Shown here one piece after another: positions 47,195-56,170 of a DNA stretch of 64,000 nucleotides. The DNA comes from Rhodopirellula sp. (GTDB lineage Bacteria; Planctomycetota; Planctomycetia; Pirellulales; Pirellulaceae). The DNA lies in the NCBI GenBank assembly GCA_002690925.1, contig NZGD01000282.1:27697-91696 (forward strand), read 5' to 3'. The notes below the pieces were generated by a model. That model saw only the letters and a list, made by a program, of their open reading frames with translations, was not told where the DNA came from and searched no databases. The number at the start of each line of letters is the position of its first letter. Positions within the stretch are counted from its first letter, which is position 1. The position numbers and the translations under genes are program-made.

Positions 47195-47626
47195 TAACCG
47201 CTCCTAAGCATTCCCAACTTGATTCCATTCAAAGAGTATGACTGCCGAGTCTGGCTTACGAAAGAGAGTGTTGGAGGGCATTGTGGTACTTACCCATAAT
47301 CACGCTGTGATCAATGCAAATAGCGTTTTCATTCTCGAAAAATCTGGAAGTGAGAGCTTGCATAATACAAAAGGCGTCATTTTGGAGACGGGTTTGACGA
47401 AGAGTGATCTGCTCACAGGGAATGCGATGAAGCCGGCTGGAAAGCTTCTGACAGTACTTTTGATGCTGCCGGCTTCCGTATCTTGGTATAAATCAGAATT
47501 ACACAAAGGCGTCTCTGAAGTCGACTCCATGCCTGGCCTTAACGCATGGCATGGCCGAGGCTGCGAGGTGTTGTTCGATTTGCTTTCGTTGCAATCAAAA
47601 TCTTCTTATTCAAATGGGCCAATTCT
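47195..47626. other. Region between divergent asnB and esterase genes
   Basis: About 430 bp. It holds the plus-strand frame 47238-47630 (130 residues, see separate entry) and the promoters of two divergent genes. No operator, RNA or repeat was recognised. Confidence 0.4.
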
Positions 47627-47630
47627 ATGA
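47238..47630 (+). CDS. Possible small ORF coupled to the esterase
   Basis: 130 residues on the plus strand, ending in a TGA that overlaps the ATG of the esterase (ATGA at 47627-47630). One hydrophobic segment (KLLTVLLMLPASVSW) is present. The codon use is not obviously unlike the neighbours, but no family is recognised and the frame may be chance. The overlap with the downstream start is the only positive sign. Confidence 0.25.
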   Translation: MTAESGLRKRVLEGIVVLTHNHAVINANSVFILEKSGSESLHNTKGVILETGLTKSDLLTGNAMKPAGKLLTVLLMLPASVSWYKSELHKGVSEVDSMPGLNAWHGRGCEVLFDLLSLQSKSSYSNGPIL

Positions 47631-48601
47631 TTCGTATTTCGGGCTTCTGCTTTTTATTTGCGATTTTAATATCTGCAGTCTCAAGTAGGACTGAAGTATG
47701 CGCGGACGAGCCAGCGGTGGCGATGCAGCGAGAGCGAATTCAATTCAAAAGCTCAATGGACGACAGTATTCAGGAAGCGATTCTGATTGCTCCCTCCTCA
47801 GGTAACCAGTTGCACAAACCTGTTCCTTTGGTTGTCAGCCTTCATTCTTGGAGCGCGGATTTATCGCAGCGTAATGAACTCGAGAAACTTGTGCATGGCA
47901 GAGGTTGGATTTATCTGTTTCCGAATTTTCGTGGTGTCAATCGTAGCCCGCAAGCATGTGGATCAAGGTTGGCCCAGCAGGACATTCTTGATGCAATTGC
48001 GTGGGTTACTGAGCACTATCAAGTCGATGCAGACAGAATTTATTTGACAGGGACATCGGGCGGTGGCCATATGACAATGTTGATGGCTGCAAGAAATCCC
48101 AAGTTGTGGCGAGCTGCAAGCGCATGGGTTGGCATCAGTGATCTCGCAGAGTGGCATGCACGGCACCGTGAGACCAAGTACGGCAAAATGATCGAACAGT
48201 GTTGTGGCGGACCTCCCGGTTTCTCGTTGGAGGTAGATTCGCAGTATCAAGCTCGCAGTCCCATCACATATGCGGCAGACGCGCGTGACGTAGCGCTCGA
48301 CATCAGCGCCGGGCTCAAGGATGGGCATGAAGGAAGCGTTCCTATCAGCCATTCAATCAACGTCTTTAATCGAATCGCGGAAGCGAGGGGTGACCAGCCA
48401 GTCACTGAGATCGAAATGTCGCAATTGTCACGGCCCGGAAAGTTGGAACCGGCGAGAGCAGGTGATGAAGGCTTCGATCCAACTTTCAATCGAAAGTATT
48501 TTTTGCGACGTTACAGTGGAAAAGCGCGACTGACTATTTTTGACGGCGGACATGAGGGCATTGCTTCCGCGACCATGGCCTGGTTTGACAAGCATCCCTG
48601 A
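47627..48601 (+). CDS. Secreted alpha/beta-hydrolase (PHB-depolymerase/prolyl-oligopeptidase type)
   Basis: About 324 residues. ATG 47627 starts a signal peptide (GFCFLFAILISAVSS). The hydrolase core has SLHSWSADLS, the nucleophile in GTSGGGHMTML (Ser about 144) and a C-terminal GGHEG (His about 311). The Asp in the family position (ISAGLKDGHE) is plausible. Similar proteins are secreted esterases or depolymerases. The frame is open to 47546, but the extra residues add a second hydrophobic stretch and no ribosome site. The neighbours are the CsrA-type regulator downstream and the divergent asnB upstream. Confidence 0.85.
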   Translation: MIRISGFCFLFAILISAVSSRTEVCADEPAVAMQRERIQFKSSMDDSIQEAILIAPSSGNQLHKPVPLVVSLHSWSADLSQRNELEKLVHGRGWIYLFPNFRGVNRSPQACGSRLAQQDILDAIAWVTEHYQVDADRIYLTGTSGGGHMTMLMAARNPKLWRAASAWVGISDLAEWHARHRETKYGKMIEQCCGGPPGFSLEVDSQYQARSPITYAADARDVALDISAGLKDGHEGSVPISHSINVFNRIAEARGDQPVTEIEMSQLSRPGKLEPARAGDEGFDPTFNRKYFLRRYSGKARLTIFDGGHEGIASATMAWFDKHP

Positions 48602-48844
48602 ATGAAGCTCCGTGCTTGTGTAGGAATCACGACCACTAAGGCTGGTCGATGTTCACCGCAGTCTGAGCTGCGAGGATAAAGACTGCAGGTGATTTCTGTT
48701 GTTCGTTGTGGAATCAACGTTTGGGTGAGTGGTGAACGAAATGAGCATAATTGCTTGCAATTCACATCAAAAAAATGCAAATACTGAACTTGTGTTTAGT
48801 ACCTGGCGGCGTTAGGTTGTCTCGCGTTGGCTAGGTCTGTGAAT

Positions 48845-48854
48845 AGGGAGGTGT
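48845..48854 (+). promoter_or_regulatory. Strong ribosome-binding site of csrA
   Basis: AGGGAGGTG before ATG 48859 is one of the few near-consensus Shine-Dalgarno sequences in the window. It contains GGA, so it could itself be a CsrA target and allow autoregulation, which is common in this family. Inference. Confidence 0.55.
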
Positions 48855-48858
48855 TCAA

Positions 48859-49479
48859 ATGTTGGTGTTGTCAAGGAAAGAAGGCGAGTCGATAGAATTT
48901 CGCGATCTGAACGTCTGTGTTCGGGTCATTCAGTTGAAGAAGTCAAAAGTCCAGCTTGGGATCGAGGCGCCAAGGGCGATTCAAGTGGACCGAACTGAGA
49001 CGCTTGCTCGTTATGATGACAATGAACATTCCAGTGGCCGGCAGAATCTGTCCGGGTTAAATCGGGAATTTGAATTGAAGAGGGGGCAAACGAACCAGAG
49101 TGAGTCTGAGCAACGTTTGTTGGATGAGTTGGCAAAATTCGAAGTTGAGGTTATGGCACTTGCTGAGTTAGTGAATTCTGAGCATCAAGATTTGGCAAGG
49201 CAAGCCGCGTTGGTTTCATTGGAACGGCTAAATGGAGTAAGGAAGATGCTTCGAGTTTCTTCTCCGGCGCAGGCAACATCGCGGTCAATTTCTGACTTCA
49301 TTAAGACCAGGAAGAGTCAATCTCACGGTTCTAGCTCTGATGACAAAGCGGCGGATGACATTGTCCGTCAAGAATTAACGCCCGCGTCTCAGTCGCAGGC
49401 TGACTGTCTTCGTCAGTCCGGAGTTGGATACTTCCTCGAGCCAGACTTGCCTGGTTTTTCCGAGCCTAGAGCTTTGTGA
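48859..49479 (+). CDS. csrA: CsrA-type regulator with long C-terminal extension
   Basis: 206 residues where CsrA is normally 60-75. The first 50 residues match CsrA well: MLVLSRKEGESIEF, VQLGIEAPRAIQV and the Arg of the RNA-binding R44 region (DRTET). The tail of about 150 residues has a helical segment (LDELAKFEVEVMALAELV, about 92-109) and a Ser/Gln-rich end (KTRKSQSHGSSSDD); it has no recognised fold. CsrA dimers bind GGA motifs in mRNA leaders; the tail may bind a partner or change oligomer state. A strong Shine-Dalgarno (AGGGAGGTG, 6-14 bases before the ATG) fits high expression. No CsrB-like RNA was found. Confidence 0.88.
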   Translation: MLVLSRKEGESIEFRDLNVCVRVIQLKKSKVQLGIEAPRAIQVDRTETLARYDDNEHSSGRQNLSGLNREFELKRGQTNQSESEQRLLDELAKFEVEVMALAELVNSEHQDLARQAALVSLERLNGVRKMLRVSSPAQATSRSISDFIKTRKSQSHGSSSDDKAADDIVRQELTPASQSQADCLRQSGVGYFLEPDLPGFSEPRAL

Positions 49480-49569
49480 AAACGCGTTATTTGACGGTGC
49501 ACAGGTAAATGGTTTGACCGCTTGCTCGACTCGCTTTGGTCACTCGTCTGTACGTGTGGTTCATCGCAT

Positions 49570-50229
49570 TTAACGCATCTGGTAACCGTAGTCAGCAAAA
49601 TCTTTTTTATAGATATTGTTGATGGTCTTGATTGATTCGGGACTGAGTGCTTTGGGGGTAGTGATCTGAGCAGTGCTATTGACGCGTTTGCTATTGTCAA
49701 AGCCAGTCGACAGTGCAAAGGCATCGAGTTCCTCAGGCTCTTCCATTTTATAAAGGGTAAGCCGATTCGGGTTCAAATGAAGTTTTCTGAAGAGCACATA
49801 ACGCGGGTGATCAAGAATCCAGTGCTGAGGTTGGCTGTGCTCATCGTGCCAATAGCACTGTGCCAATAGTTCAACGAACTCATCAAACGACGTATTGACC
49901 AGAGTCTCCTGAATCTTTTGGTCACTGTCTCGTTTGGTTGAAAGTCCCATGAAGGGAAAGAAAATTCGCTGTGGTTTTTCCCATTTAACTGGTTTAGTGA
50001 GGTCCGCATTCAGCGGTGTCCACTGAAACTTGTCTTTGTACAGCGACATAGTTTTTCGATAGGGATCGCGAACAGTGAAATGTACTTGTGTGCGATCTTG
50101 CTGCAACAGAAAGTGCGCTTGGTACCGTTTGATTTTGGTGAAGTTGTTGGTGTCAGAGAATGACGAGAACATGACTTTATAGTTGGTCAGAATCAATTTG
50201 TGACTGTCATGAACACGGAAGTACGGCAT
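49570..50229 (-). CDS. Sulfotransferase family protein
   Basis: About 219 residues from ATG 50229. The core matches family 2 type sulfotransferases: an N-terminal MFSSFSD and the sulfate/PAPS-binding VRDPYRKTMSLYKDKF. The C-terminal IYKKDFADYGY is typical of the family. No signal peptide is seen. It transfers a sulfuryl group from PAPS to a glycan or other acceptor. The frame is open to 50310 but the extra 27 residues look unstructured. It lies between csrA (convergent) and a REC-ATPase gene. Confidence 0.75.
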   Translation of the reverse strand: MPYFRVHDSHKLILTNYKVMFSSFSDTNNFTKIKRYQAHFLLQQDRTQVHFTVRDPYRKTMSLYKDKFQWTPLNADLTKPVKWEKPQRIFFPFMGLSTKRDSDQKIQETLVNTSFDEFVELLAQCYWHDEHSQPQHWILDHPRYVLFRKLHLNPNRLTLYKMEEPEELDAFALSTGFDNSKRVNSTAQITTPKALSPESIKTINNIYKKDFADYGYQMR

Positions 50230-50631
50230 CAGGGTACTCTGAAGAATTAAATGTTGTGGCGACGCGTATGGTTTGTATTTTCGCTTTTGGCAAACGATTG
50301 AAGTACGCATGTTTCAAATCAGATGTCCTATTCCGATTTGCAGACGATACGGGCCAGATTTTGATGATCGTCGTGACATGCAAGTTTCTGCACGATGAAT
50401 CCACATCTGTTGTGGTTGGGTCTAGCAGTTGATGGACGTTCGGGTGAATAGCAAAAAGTAAGTCTTTCATTTATGGATAGTTTGGCAATTTTTTTTGGAA
50501 TTTGTAATGCTGATATTTCATCTGGAAAAAAGAAGCTGAAACACCACAGCCTGTACAATATGATGTACAAGATGAATCGGCAGTATGTTGAGATTGTCAG
50601 ATAGGGTGGTTAGGGACGGTAAAGGGATTCC
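50230..50631. other. Region upstream of the REC-ATPase gene
   Basis: About 400 bp. The only clear signal is the pair of TGTACA palindromes at 50552-50557 and 50564-50569. The run TACAAT (50554-50559) resembles a -10 box, but no good -35 box with 16-18 spacing was found. Confidence 0.4.
50552..50569. promoter_or_regulatory. Paired TGTACA motif upstream of REC-ATPase gene
   Basis: TGTACA, six bases, TGTACA: each half is itself palindromic and the whole is symmetric. It lies 63 bp before the start and overlaps a -10-like TACAAT. A dimeric regulator could bind here. No match to a known family is claimed. Confidence 0.3.
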
Positions 50632-51537
50632 ATGGCGACAATTCTGCTAGCCGAAGACAGTTCAACGCATACCGCGTTAATGCGTGCTTTGTTGGAGCAG
50701 GACGGTCATCGTGTGGATTGTGTGGTTGATGGGCAATTGGCCTGGGAGGCGTTTCAAGCATCGCGACCTGACTTGTTGGTGACCGATTTGCATATGCCCA
50801 AGTTGAATGGGTGCGAATTGGTTGAGAAAGTTGTCGGGGAAGATCCCGATCTGCCCTGTATTGTCGTGACCGCGAGAGGTTCAGAGGGGTTAGCTGTTGA
50901 CGCGTTAGCTGTTGGTGCAGTGAACTTTGTGCCCAAGAATTCCTTGCAGAAATTGCTGAATCATGTTGTGCGTCAAACCTTGTCGATGGTTGAGGTCAAC
51001 GCAATTTTCCAACACTTTTCCGGGCATTTAGAGAACCCGGAATTCAGCATTGAATTACCCAATGACATCGCAGCGATCGAGCCCGCGGTCTTGTACGTCG
51101 TGCAGACATTGGCCGCTGCCACTGGTCTTTCCACCGTTCAGAGGATACGTGTCGGGGCGGCTCTATCGAGCGCCTTGTTCAATGCTATGTGCTATGGAAA
51201 TTTGGAGATCAAGGAAGAAGATCCAGTCGTCAGTCGCATGTTCACAGAGGATTCACGCAACAACGATGAGGTGCGAGACCGAGCTGCTGTTCATCCATAC
51301 CGTGACAGAAAGGTGCAGTTGCGAGTCTCTGTAAGTACTGTCGATACGCGGTTTTTCATATCACATGATGGCCCCGGCCGCTTGACTCGCTTGACCCCAG
51401 CACCGGGGACTGCGGAGTCGTTTGAAATCGAGCAGTGTCGTGGTTTCGTGTTGATGACAAGCTTTATGGATGACATCATTTTTCAATCGGGCAACAGTAG
51501 TGTTGTCCTTGTTAAATCTGATCTTGAAGTTGTTTGA
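50632..51537 (+). CDS. Response regulator with C-terminal HATPase-like domain
   Basis: 301 residues. A receiver domain (about 3-120) has acidic Glu/Asp at 8-9 (LLAEDSS), phospho-acceptor Asp about 52 (TDLHMP) and a Lys in PKNSL. The C-terminal part (about 140-295) resembles the RsbW/HATPase-c type: SALFNAMCYGNLE in place of the N-box (Asn present), RFFISHDGPG and GFVLMTSFMDDIIF. There is no separate dimerisation domain, so it may regulate an anti-sigma-like or a kinase activity rather than DNA. Such proteins are common in planctomycetes. It converges on the dehydrogenase gene 50 bp downstream. The cognate kinase is not in the window. Confidence 0.87.
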   Translation: MATILLAEDSSTHTALMRALLEQDGHRVDCVVDGQLAWEAFQASRPDLLVTDLHMPKLNGCELVEKVVGEDPDLPCIVVTARGSEGLAVDALAVGAVNFVPKNSLQKLLNHVVRQTLSMVEVNAIFQHFSGHLENPEFSIELPNDIAAIEPAVLYVVQTLAAATGLSTVQRIRVGAALSSALFNAMCYGNLEIKEEDPVVSRMFTEDSRNNDEVRDRAAVHPYRDRKVQLRVSVSTVDTRFFISHDGPGRLTRLTPAPGTAESFEIEQCRGFVLMTSFMDDIIFQSGNSSVVLVKSDLEVV

Positions 51538-51586
51538 TCTGAACAACACAGCTCGTCTTTTGTTTCCAAACGGATATGAACGGGAA

Positions 51587-52627
51587 TTATGTTTGGCGGG
51601 GTTGCACAACGACCTTCATCTGATCCGGGTCACCTGCATGAAGTCTCTCGAACCACTTGGGACCATCGCTAAGTGGGATTGTGGCGGTAATCAGCGGCTT
51701 GACATTGATGATTCCTCGATTCATTAAATCGATGCATTCTGGGTACTCACCGTTGCAACCACAGGTTCCATGCAGCGAGATTTCCCTTGTTACGACTGAT
51801 TGCAGCGGCAAGTCAATGGTTGGCGAGACGTTACCCACCAGCGTCACATTACCGCCTTTTCGCACACATTCAATTGCTGTTCTTACCGTCGGTGTCGTAC
51901 CAACGACTTCAAATGCAATATCAGCACCCCGACCGTTGGTAAGCTTCATGATCACCTCAGCAGCATTGCACTGGTCACCCCGTATGATTTCGTCGGCGCC
52001 GAGTTGTTTTGCGACCTCAAGGCGTTTTTCATTCAAGTCAATTGCGATGATACGCGAAGCGCCCGCAGCGCGAGCTGCTTGTAGAGTCAATAAACCGATC
52101 ATGCCCGCGCCAACAACAACAGCTGTGTCACCGAGGGAGATCGGAGTGACATTAGCGGCGTGAACTGCTACGGAAACAGCTTCAACAAGCGCAGCTTCTT
52201 CAAAGGGCAAGCTATCCGGTAGTTGGTAGACAATCCTTCGTGGCACACTGATTCGCTCAGCAAAAGCACCATGCCGGCGGTACTCTTCGCATGAGACCCC
52301 TAGTACCATACGGTTGTCGCAGAGATTTCCACTTCCTTGTCGGCAAAAGTCACATTGTCCGCATGAAACCATGGAATCAAAGGTGACGCGGGTACCATCC
52401 GGGAGATCTGATACATTCGAACCGGTGCCCACGACAATTCCTGATGCCTCGTGGCCCATGACGAGGGGTGGGATCCTTCGACCAGTGCTACCGTCAAATC
52501 CGTGGATGTCACTGCCGCAAATGCCACAAGCTTCTACCTGAATCAGGACATCATCTGGTCCAACTTCAGGCTCGTTAACTTCTGTGACTTCCATCTGTTC
52601 GTACGCGGTCAGTAACATCGCTTTCAT
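51587..52627 (-). CDS. Zinc-dependent alcohol/polyol dehydrogenase
   Basis: About 346 residues of the MDR superfamily. Catalytic zinc: CGICGSDIHG and GHEASG; structural zinc: CGQCDFCRQGSGNLC. The Rossmann motif is VVVGAGMIGLLT. These residues are all intact. It oxidises a secondary alcohol or polyol with NAD(P); sorbitol or threonine dehydrogenase types are possible. ATG 52627 is chosen because GGAAGAG lies about 9 bases upstream; GTG 52636 would place it too close. It is divergent from the M41-like gene, with about 95 bp between starts. Confidence 0.9.
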   Translation of the reverse strand: MKAMLLTAYEQMEVTEVNEPEVGPDDVLIQVEACGICGSDIHGFDGSTGRRIPPLVMGHEASGIVVGTGSNVSDLPDGTRVTFDSMVSCGQCDFCRQGSGNLCDNRMVLGVSCEEYRRHGAFAERISVPRRIVYQLPDSLPFEEAALVEAVSVAVHAANVTPISLGDTAVVVGAGMIGLLTLQAARAAGASRIIAIDLNEKRLEVAKQLGADEIIRGDQCNAAEVIMKLTNGRGADIAFEVVGTTPTVRTAIECVRKGGNVTLVGNVSPTIDLPLQSVVTREISLHGTCGCNGEYPECIDLMNRGIINVKPLITATIPLSDGPKWFERLHAGDPDQMKVVVQPRQT

Positions 52628-52723
52628 CTTGGTCACTCTTCCTTACAGGGCGAGGTTTTCGTTGAGTCTTAGTTTCAATATGTTGTCAGGTAAACGCAGT
52701 TTAGCACAGGTGACAACAAAGTG

Positions 52724-53212
52724 ATGGATGATGAAACGCTCACTGCCTACCATGAGTCTGGGCATGCAGTGATTGCCTATGCGTTGGGTGGGACAGTTCA
52801 GGGTATGCAGCTTGGTGGTGAAGCAGATGATTGGTTACCAGCTCGTTTTGGGGAGTGTCGTATTCAGTGGGGACGGGTTGATCCTGATCTTGATTGGCAG
52901 CGAAAACGAGAGATCTTAACAATACTCGCTGGCCCAGTAGCCGAGATGGTCTATCGAGACGAACCCTTTCACCCCGCGTTCTACGGGCCTTGGCAGCACG
53001 ACTGGGCGCAGGCTTGGCGAACAGCAACACCGATGTGGGCTGATGAGAGGCAACGCATGGCGGCATTGGAAAAGATCATGGTGGAGCTGAGGCGACAAGT
53101 GCAACTGGATCGAGTTTGGGCAGCCATTGCGGCACTGTCCGACGAGTTGGTCGCGCATGAAATGCTGGAAGAAGAGCGTGTTGAGGATATCCTTGAATTC
53201 TGGTTTCGCTAA
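52724..53212 (+). CDS. Stand-alone M41-like zinc metalloprotease
   Basis: About 162 residues. HESGH (about 10-14) with a following helix (AVIAYALGG) and LAGPVAEMVY are the signature of the M41/FtsH protease domain. The AAA+ part and membrane segments of FtsH are absent and the domain is shorter. It is a soluble candidate zinc peptidase. The third zinc ligand, an Asp in FtsH, is not obvious by eye. ATG 52724 or GTG 52721 are alternatives. A Trp-rich middle (GPWQHDWAQAWRTATPMW) is unusual. It converges on the kinase gene at 53351. Confidence 0.75.
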   Translation: MDDETLTAYHESGHAVIAYALGGTVQGMQLGGEADDWLPARFGECRIQWGRVDPDLDWQRKREILTILAGPVAEMVYRDEPFHPAFYGPWQHDWAQAWRTATPMWADERQRMAALEKIMVELRRQVQLDRVWAAIAALSDELVAHEMLEEERVEDILEFWFR

Positions 53213-53350
53213 CGAGCTCAGCAGGTGTTCACACTTGCTAGTGATTTGGGCGAGTTCGTGGGCGTGGCAAATGACTTTCATCTTGTGCAGGCGGCGGTCA
53301 CGGCGACCTCGAGGGCTGGCAGGCTGGAAACAATCATGGGCAGGTGGCCT

Positions 53351-56170
53351 TTATTCTTCATCCACACGTTCGGACCCGATTGTTTTTTCTGCATTGGCTT
53401 GGCGGCGTGCACGTTGAATCAATCGATTCAGTTGCAGACGCATTACAGGTGAGTCAGGGCTGCGTTTGATGGCGCGTCGCAGACCTTCGATGGCTTGTTC
53501 CAGATACGCCTGTGCAGCATTGCGGTCGCCCTGTTTTCCTTTCAATTCCGCAAGTGATTCAAACGTGTCGCTATGACGACGTTTGTAAAGGAGAACATTG
53601 GGTGAGGTTTGGATCAGGGACTCATAGATTTGAAGAACTTCTTTCCAAGTATCTTCGGCAGTTTTATATTTTGCGAGTCGCATTTGACGTTCGGCGAGAT
53701 TTGCTAGCGTGGAAGCATACAGTGCCTTTACATGAGGCAGGTGGGGTGACGTTTCCAACAGTTTTTGGCACAGTTCATGTGCCTCAACTGATCGGCGGAC
53801 CTGATCCATGTTGAAAGTTGCAGTGCTGCAGAGCGTTAATGCAAGCTCATATCGGATCGCATCCAAGGTGGGATTTGCAGAGAGCAATTCGCGAAATAAA
53901 GCAATTGATCGCTGAATTGAATTTTCTGCTTCGGTCCGGCGTCGGGCAAGTGAAGCGGTCACTGCCTTGTCTCGATAGGCTCTCGCAAGTTCTACCTGAT
54001 AGTGCTGATTCTCAGGGTGTTCGTTGGTTAATCTGGTTAAAACGTCAATGGCTTCTCGAAGCACGGCATTGGCACTGTCGATCCCTGGCTTGGGTTCGGT
54101 CAGACGCAGTCTTCGTGCTAGCCAAGTCCGACCTGCGCCCTGGTATGGACTTGGTTCATCAATTCCAATTCGTGTTGCATGTGATGCCACCAGTCGGTGT
54201 GCAATCGCATAATGGAAACGTCCTTCTGCAGTGGCCATGACATCAGGGCAAGATTGCAATAAACGTTTGGTTCTGAAAAAGATGGCGTCTGCTTGTTTAA
54301 GTCTTCCACGCAGACCGGTAATGAGGGCCAATTTATTCAGAATGGCAGCTTGTGCAACGATATGTGCTGTTTCATCCGGGTCACATGCTGCGAGTTCGCG
54401 AGTTCTGTTAAGCGATTCACTGAAGGCTAGTTCTGCTTTGTGTAAGTCACCCAGCCTCATGCAAATCTCCCCCGCATATTTGGCTGCAATCGCGGACTCA
54501 GCAAGTAGATCCTTGCTGTTGTTACGCCCCAGTTCATCAAAGAAGCCCAGTAGAGAATTAAGCAATTCGGCATCTTCGGCAGAGACATTTGGAGAGGTTG
54601 TATCGGTCACTTCTGCCAGGAATTCCGCACCTGTTTCAATTCCACGGCGGGATATATTCTCCATCACTTCATTGAGTGCTTTCACGGCGACCTGCAGGTT
54701 CTTCTCTGCAAGTGTTTTTTGTGCATCTGCTTCATTTTTTGCAGCCGTTTCTAATGCAAGTGACTTAATCGAATCTTGTTCGGAGGCCTTCGCTTGGTTA
54801 AGTGCCTGCTTGGTCTGCCAGAAGCCAAATGCGGAGACACTGGCAAGAGCGCCCAGTAATAAGAAAGTAGTAATCGTGAGGGCAGCAACTTTGGGCTCAC
54901 GACGGGACCAGCGAATCATCCGTTCTATGGGATTGGTTTTTCGAGCCGCAATGGGACGATCTGTTAGAAAATAATTCAGATCCTCCCGCAGTTCTTCAGC
55001 GTTTGTGTAGCGATCCTCCGGATCATGCGACAAAGCCTTCAGTAGAATTGTTTCCAAGTCTTGCGCAATGTCGGGATTTAATTTACGAGGTCGTACCGTC
55101 ACACCACGGGTGGCTTTGCGGATAATGTCTGCCGTGCCATTGCCTTCAATGGCCGGCTTTAGGGTTAGCAGCTCATAGAGTGTTAGCCCCAGCGCGTAGA
55201 CCTCACTACGTATGTCATATTCACCTTCAAATGATTCAGGTGGCATGTATTGAGGAGTGCCGACGATATCGCCCGTTGCTGTGACCGCATTTTGCTCGGC
55301 AAGTTTTGCTAAGCCAAAATCAGCAATCCAGAGTATGTTACTTCTATCGAGCAGCAGGTTCGAAGGTTTGATGTCACGATGTAACACGCCCTGTGAGTGC
55401 GCATAGTGCAATGCATCAGCTGCAGATATGCCCAAGCCTGCAACCCAACGCTGGTACCTTTGCGTGTCTTGAACCGTTGGTGAGTCTACACCAGGTTGCT
55501 GTAAAGCATCTTCTGCAATTGCTTCGTCAGTGTTTGCGCCAGAAAATGTGTTGGCAGAGTAAAAGTCGACGGTTGGAGCGGCGGGGGACCGATCTTGGTC
55601 AAGAGACGTCAGCCATTGATGCAAGCTCATCCCATCGATGTAGTCCATGACGTAGTAGTGATGCTCACCACTCGTGCCCAAACCGAACACCGGAACAATG
55701 TTAGTGTGTCGCAGTTTCGCAGCGGCGCGTGCCTCTCGACGAAACCTTATCAGATGCTTGGATTCACCAAGAAGATTGTTCGCCAGAACTTTGATCGCTA
55801 CTTTGCGGCTGAGTGGTTCATGGATAGCTTCAAATACGATACCCATCCCTCCACGCCCAATTTCACGAATGACTTTGTAATCGTCGAGTTCTGTAAAAGT
55901 GGTGTGCCTTGCGGATGGATCAGATACCGCATGCTTTGACTGCTTGAATGTCTCGATGAGTGAGATGGATTCCAGTAGTTCACGTATCTCATCGGCATTC
56001 TCTGGATACATTTTTAGGTACACATTGATGTTCGGGTAGGCACCTCCTCGTATCGCTTCAGTGAACTGTTCTCCAATTTTATCGAGATTGAAGTGGTCCG
56101 CCTTGGTTGGAGCCGGCGATTGATCTGGTTTTGCCTCGCTGTCATGGGGAGTCTGATCATCGAGTGTCAT
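53351..56170 (-). CDS. Ser/Thr protein kinase with TPR-like C-terminus
   Basis: 939 residues. A short N-terminal region (FNLDKIGEQFTEAI) is the extension often found in planctomycete kinases. Hanks kinase domain about 70-360: GRGGMGIVFE, Lys in VAIKVL, HRDIKPSN, DFGLAK, GTPQYMPPE. A membrane segment (ALTITTFLLLGALASVSAF) follows at about 430-450. Then comes a coiled coil and TPR-like helical repeats to the end (about 560-930). It is the classic inner-membrane kinase with an extracytoplasmic sensor. ATG 56170 overlaps the upstream ECF sigma stop as ATGA, so kinase and sigma factor are coupled. Confidence 0.92.
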   Translation of the reverse strand: MTLDDQTPHDSEAKPDQSPAPTKADHFNLDKIGEQFTEAIRGGAYPNINVYLKMYPENADEIRELLESISLIETFKQSKHAVSDPSARHTTFTELDDYKVIREIGRGGMGIVFEAIHEPLSRKVAIKVLANNLLGESKHLIRFRREARAAAKLRHTNIVPVFGLGTSGEHHYYVMDYIDGMSLHQWLTSLDQDRSPAAPTVDFYSANTFSGANTDEAIAEDALQQPGVDSPTVQDTQRYQRWVAGLGISAADALHYAHSQGVLHRDIKPSNLLLDRSNILWIADFGLAKLAEQNAVTATGDIVGTPQYMPPESFEGEYDIRSEVYALGLTLYELLTLKPAIEGNGTADIIRKATRGVTVRPRKLNPDIAQDLETILLKALSHDPEDRYTNAEELREDLNYFLTDRPIAARKTNPIERMIRWSRREPKVAALTITTFLLLGALASVSAFGFWQTKQALNQAKASEQDSIKSLALETAAKNEADAQKTLAEKNLQVAVKALNEVMENISRRGIETGAEFLAEVTDTTSPNVSAEDAELLNSLLGFFDELGRNNSKDLLAESAIAAKYAGEICMRLGDLHKAELAFSESLNRTRELAACDPDETAHIVAQAAILNKLALITGLRGRLKQADAIFFRTKRLLQSCPDVMATAEGRFHYAIAHRLVASHATRIGIDEPSPYQGAGRTWLARRLRLTEPKPGIDSANAVLREAIDVLTRLTNEHPENQHYQVELARAYRDKAVTASLARRRTEAENSIQRSIALFRELLSANPTLDAIRYELALTLCSTATFNMDQVRRSVEAHELCQKLLETSPHLPHVKALYASTLANLAERQMRLAKYKTAEDTWKEVLQIYESLIQTSPNVLLYKRRHSDTFESLAELKGKQGDRNAAQAYLEQAIEGLRRAIKRSPDSPVMRLQLNRLIQRARRQANAEKTIGSERVDEE

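Noticed and set aside
54231-54974. 247-residue plus-strand open frame
   Set aside because: It lies wholly antisense to the TPR part of the Ser/Thr kinase gene, is Ser/Ala-rich in the manner of a shadow frame, and has no family resemblance.
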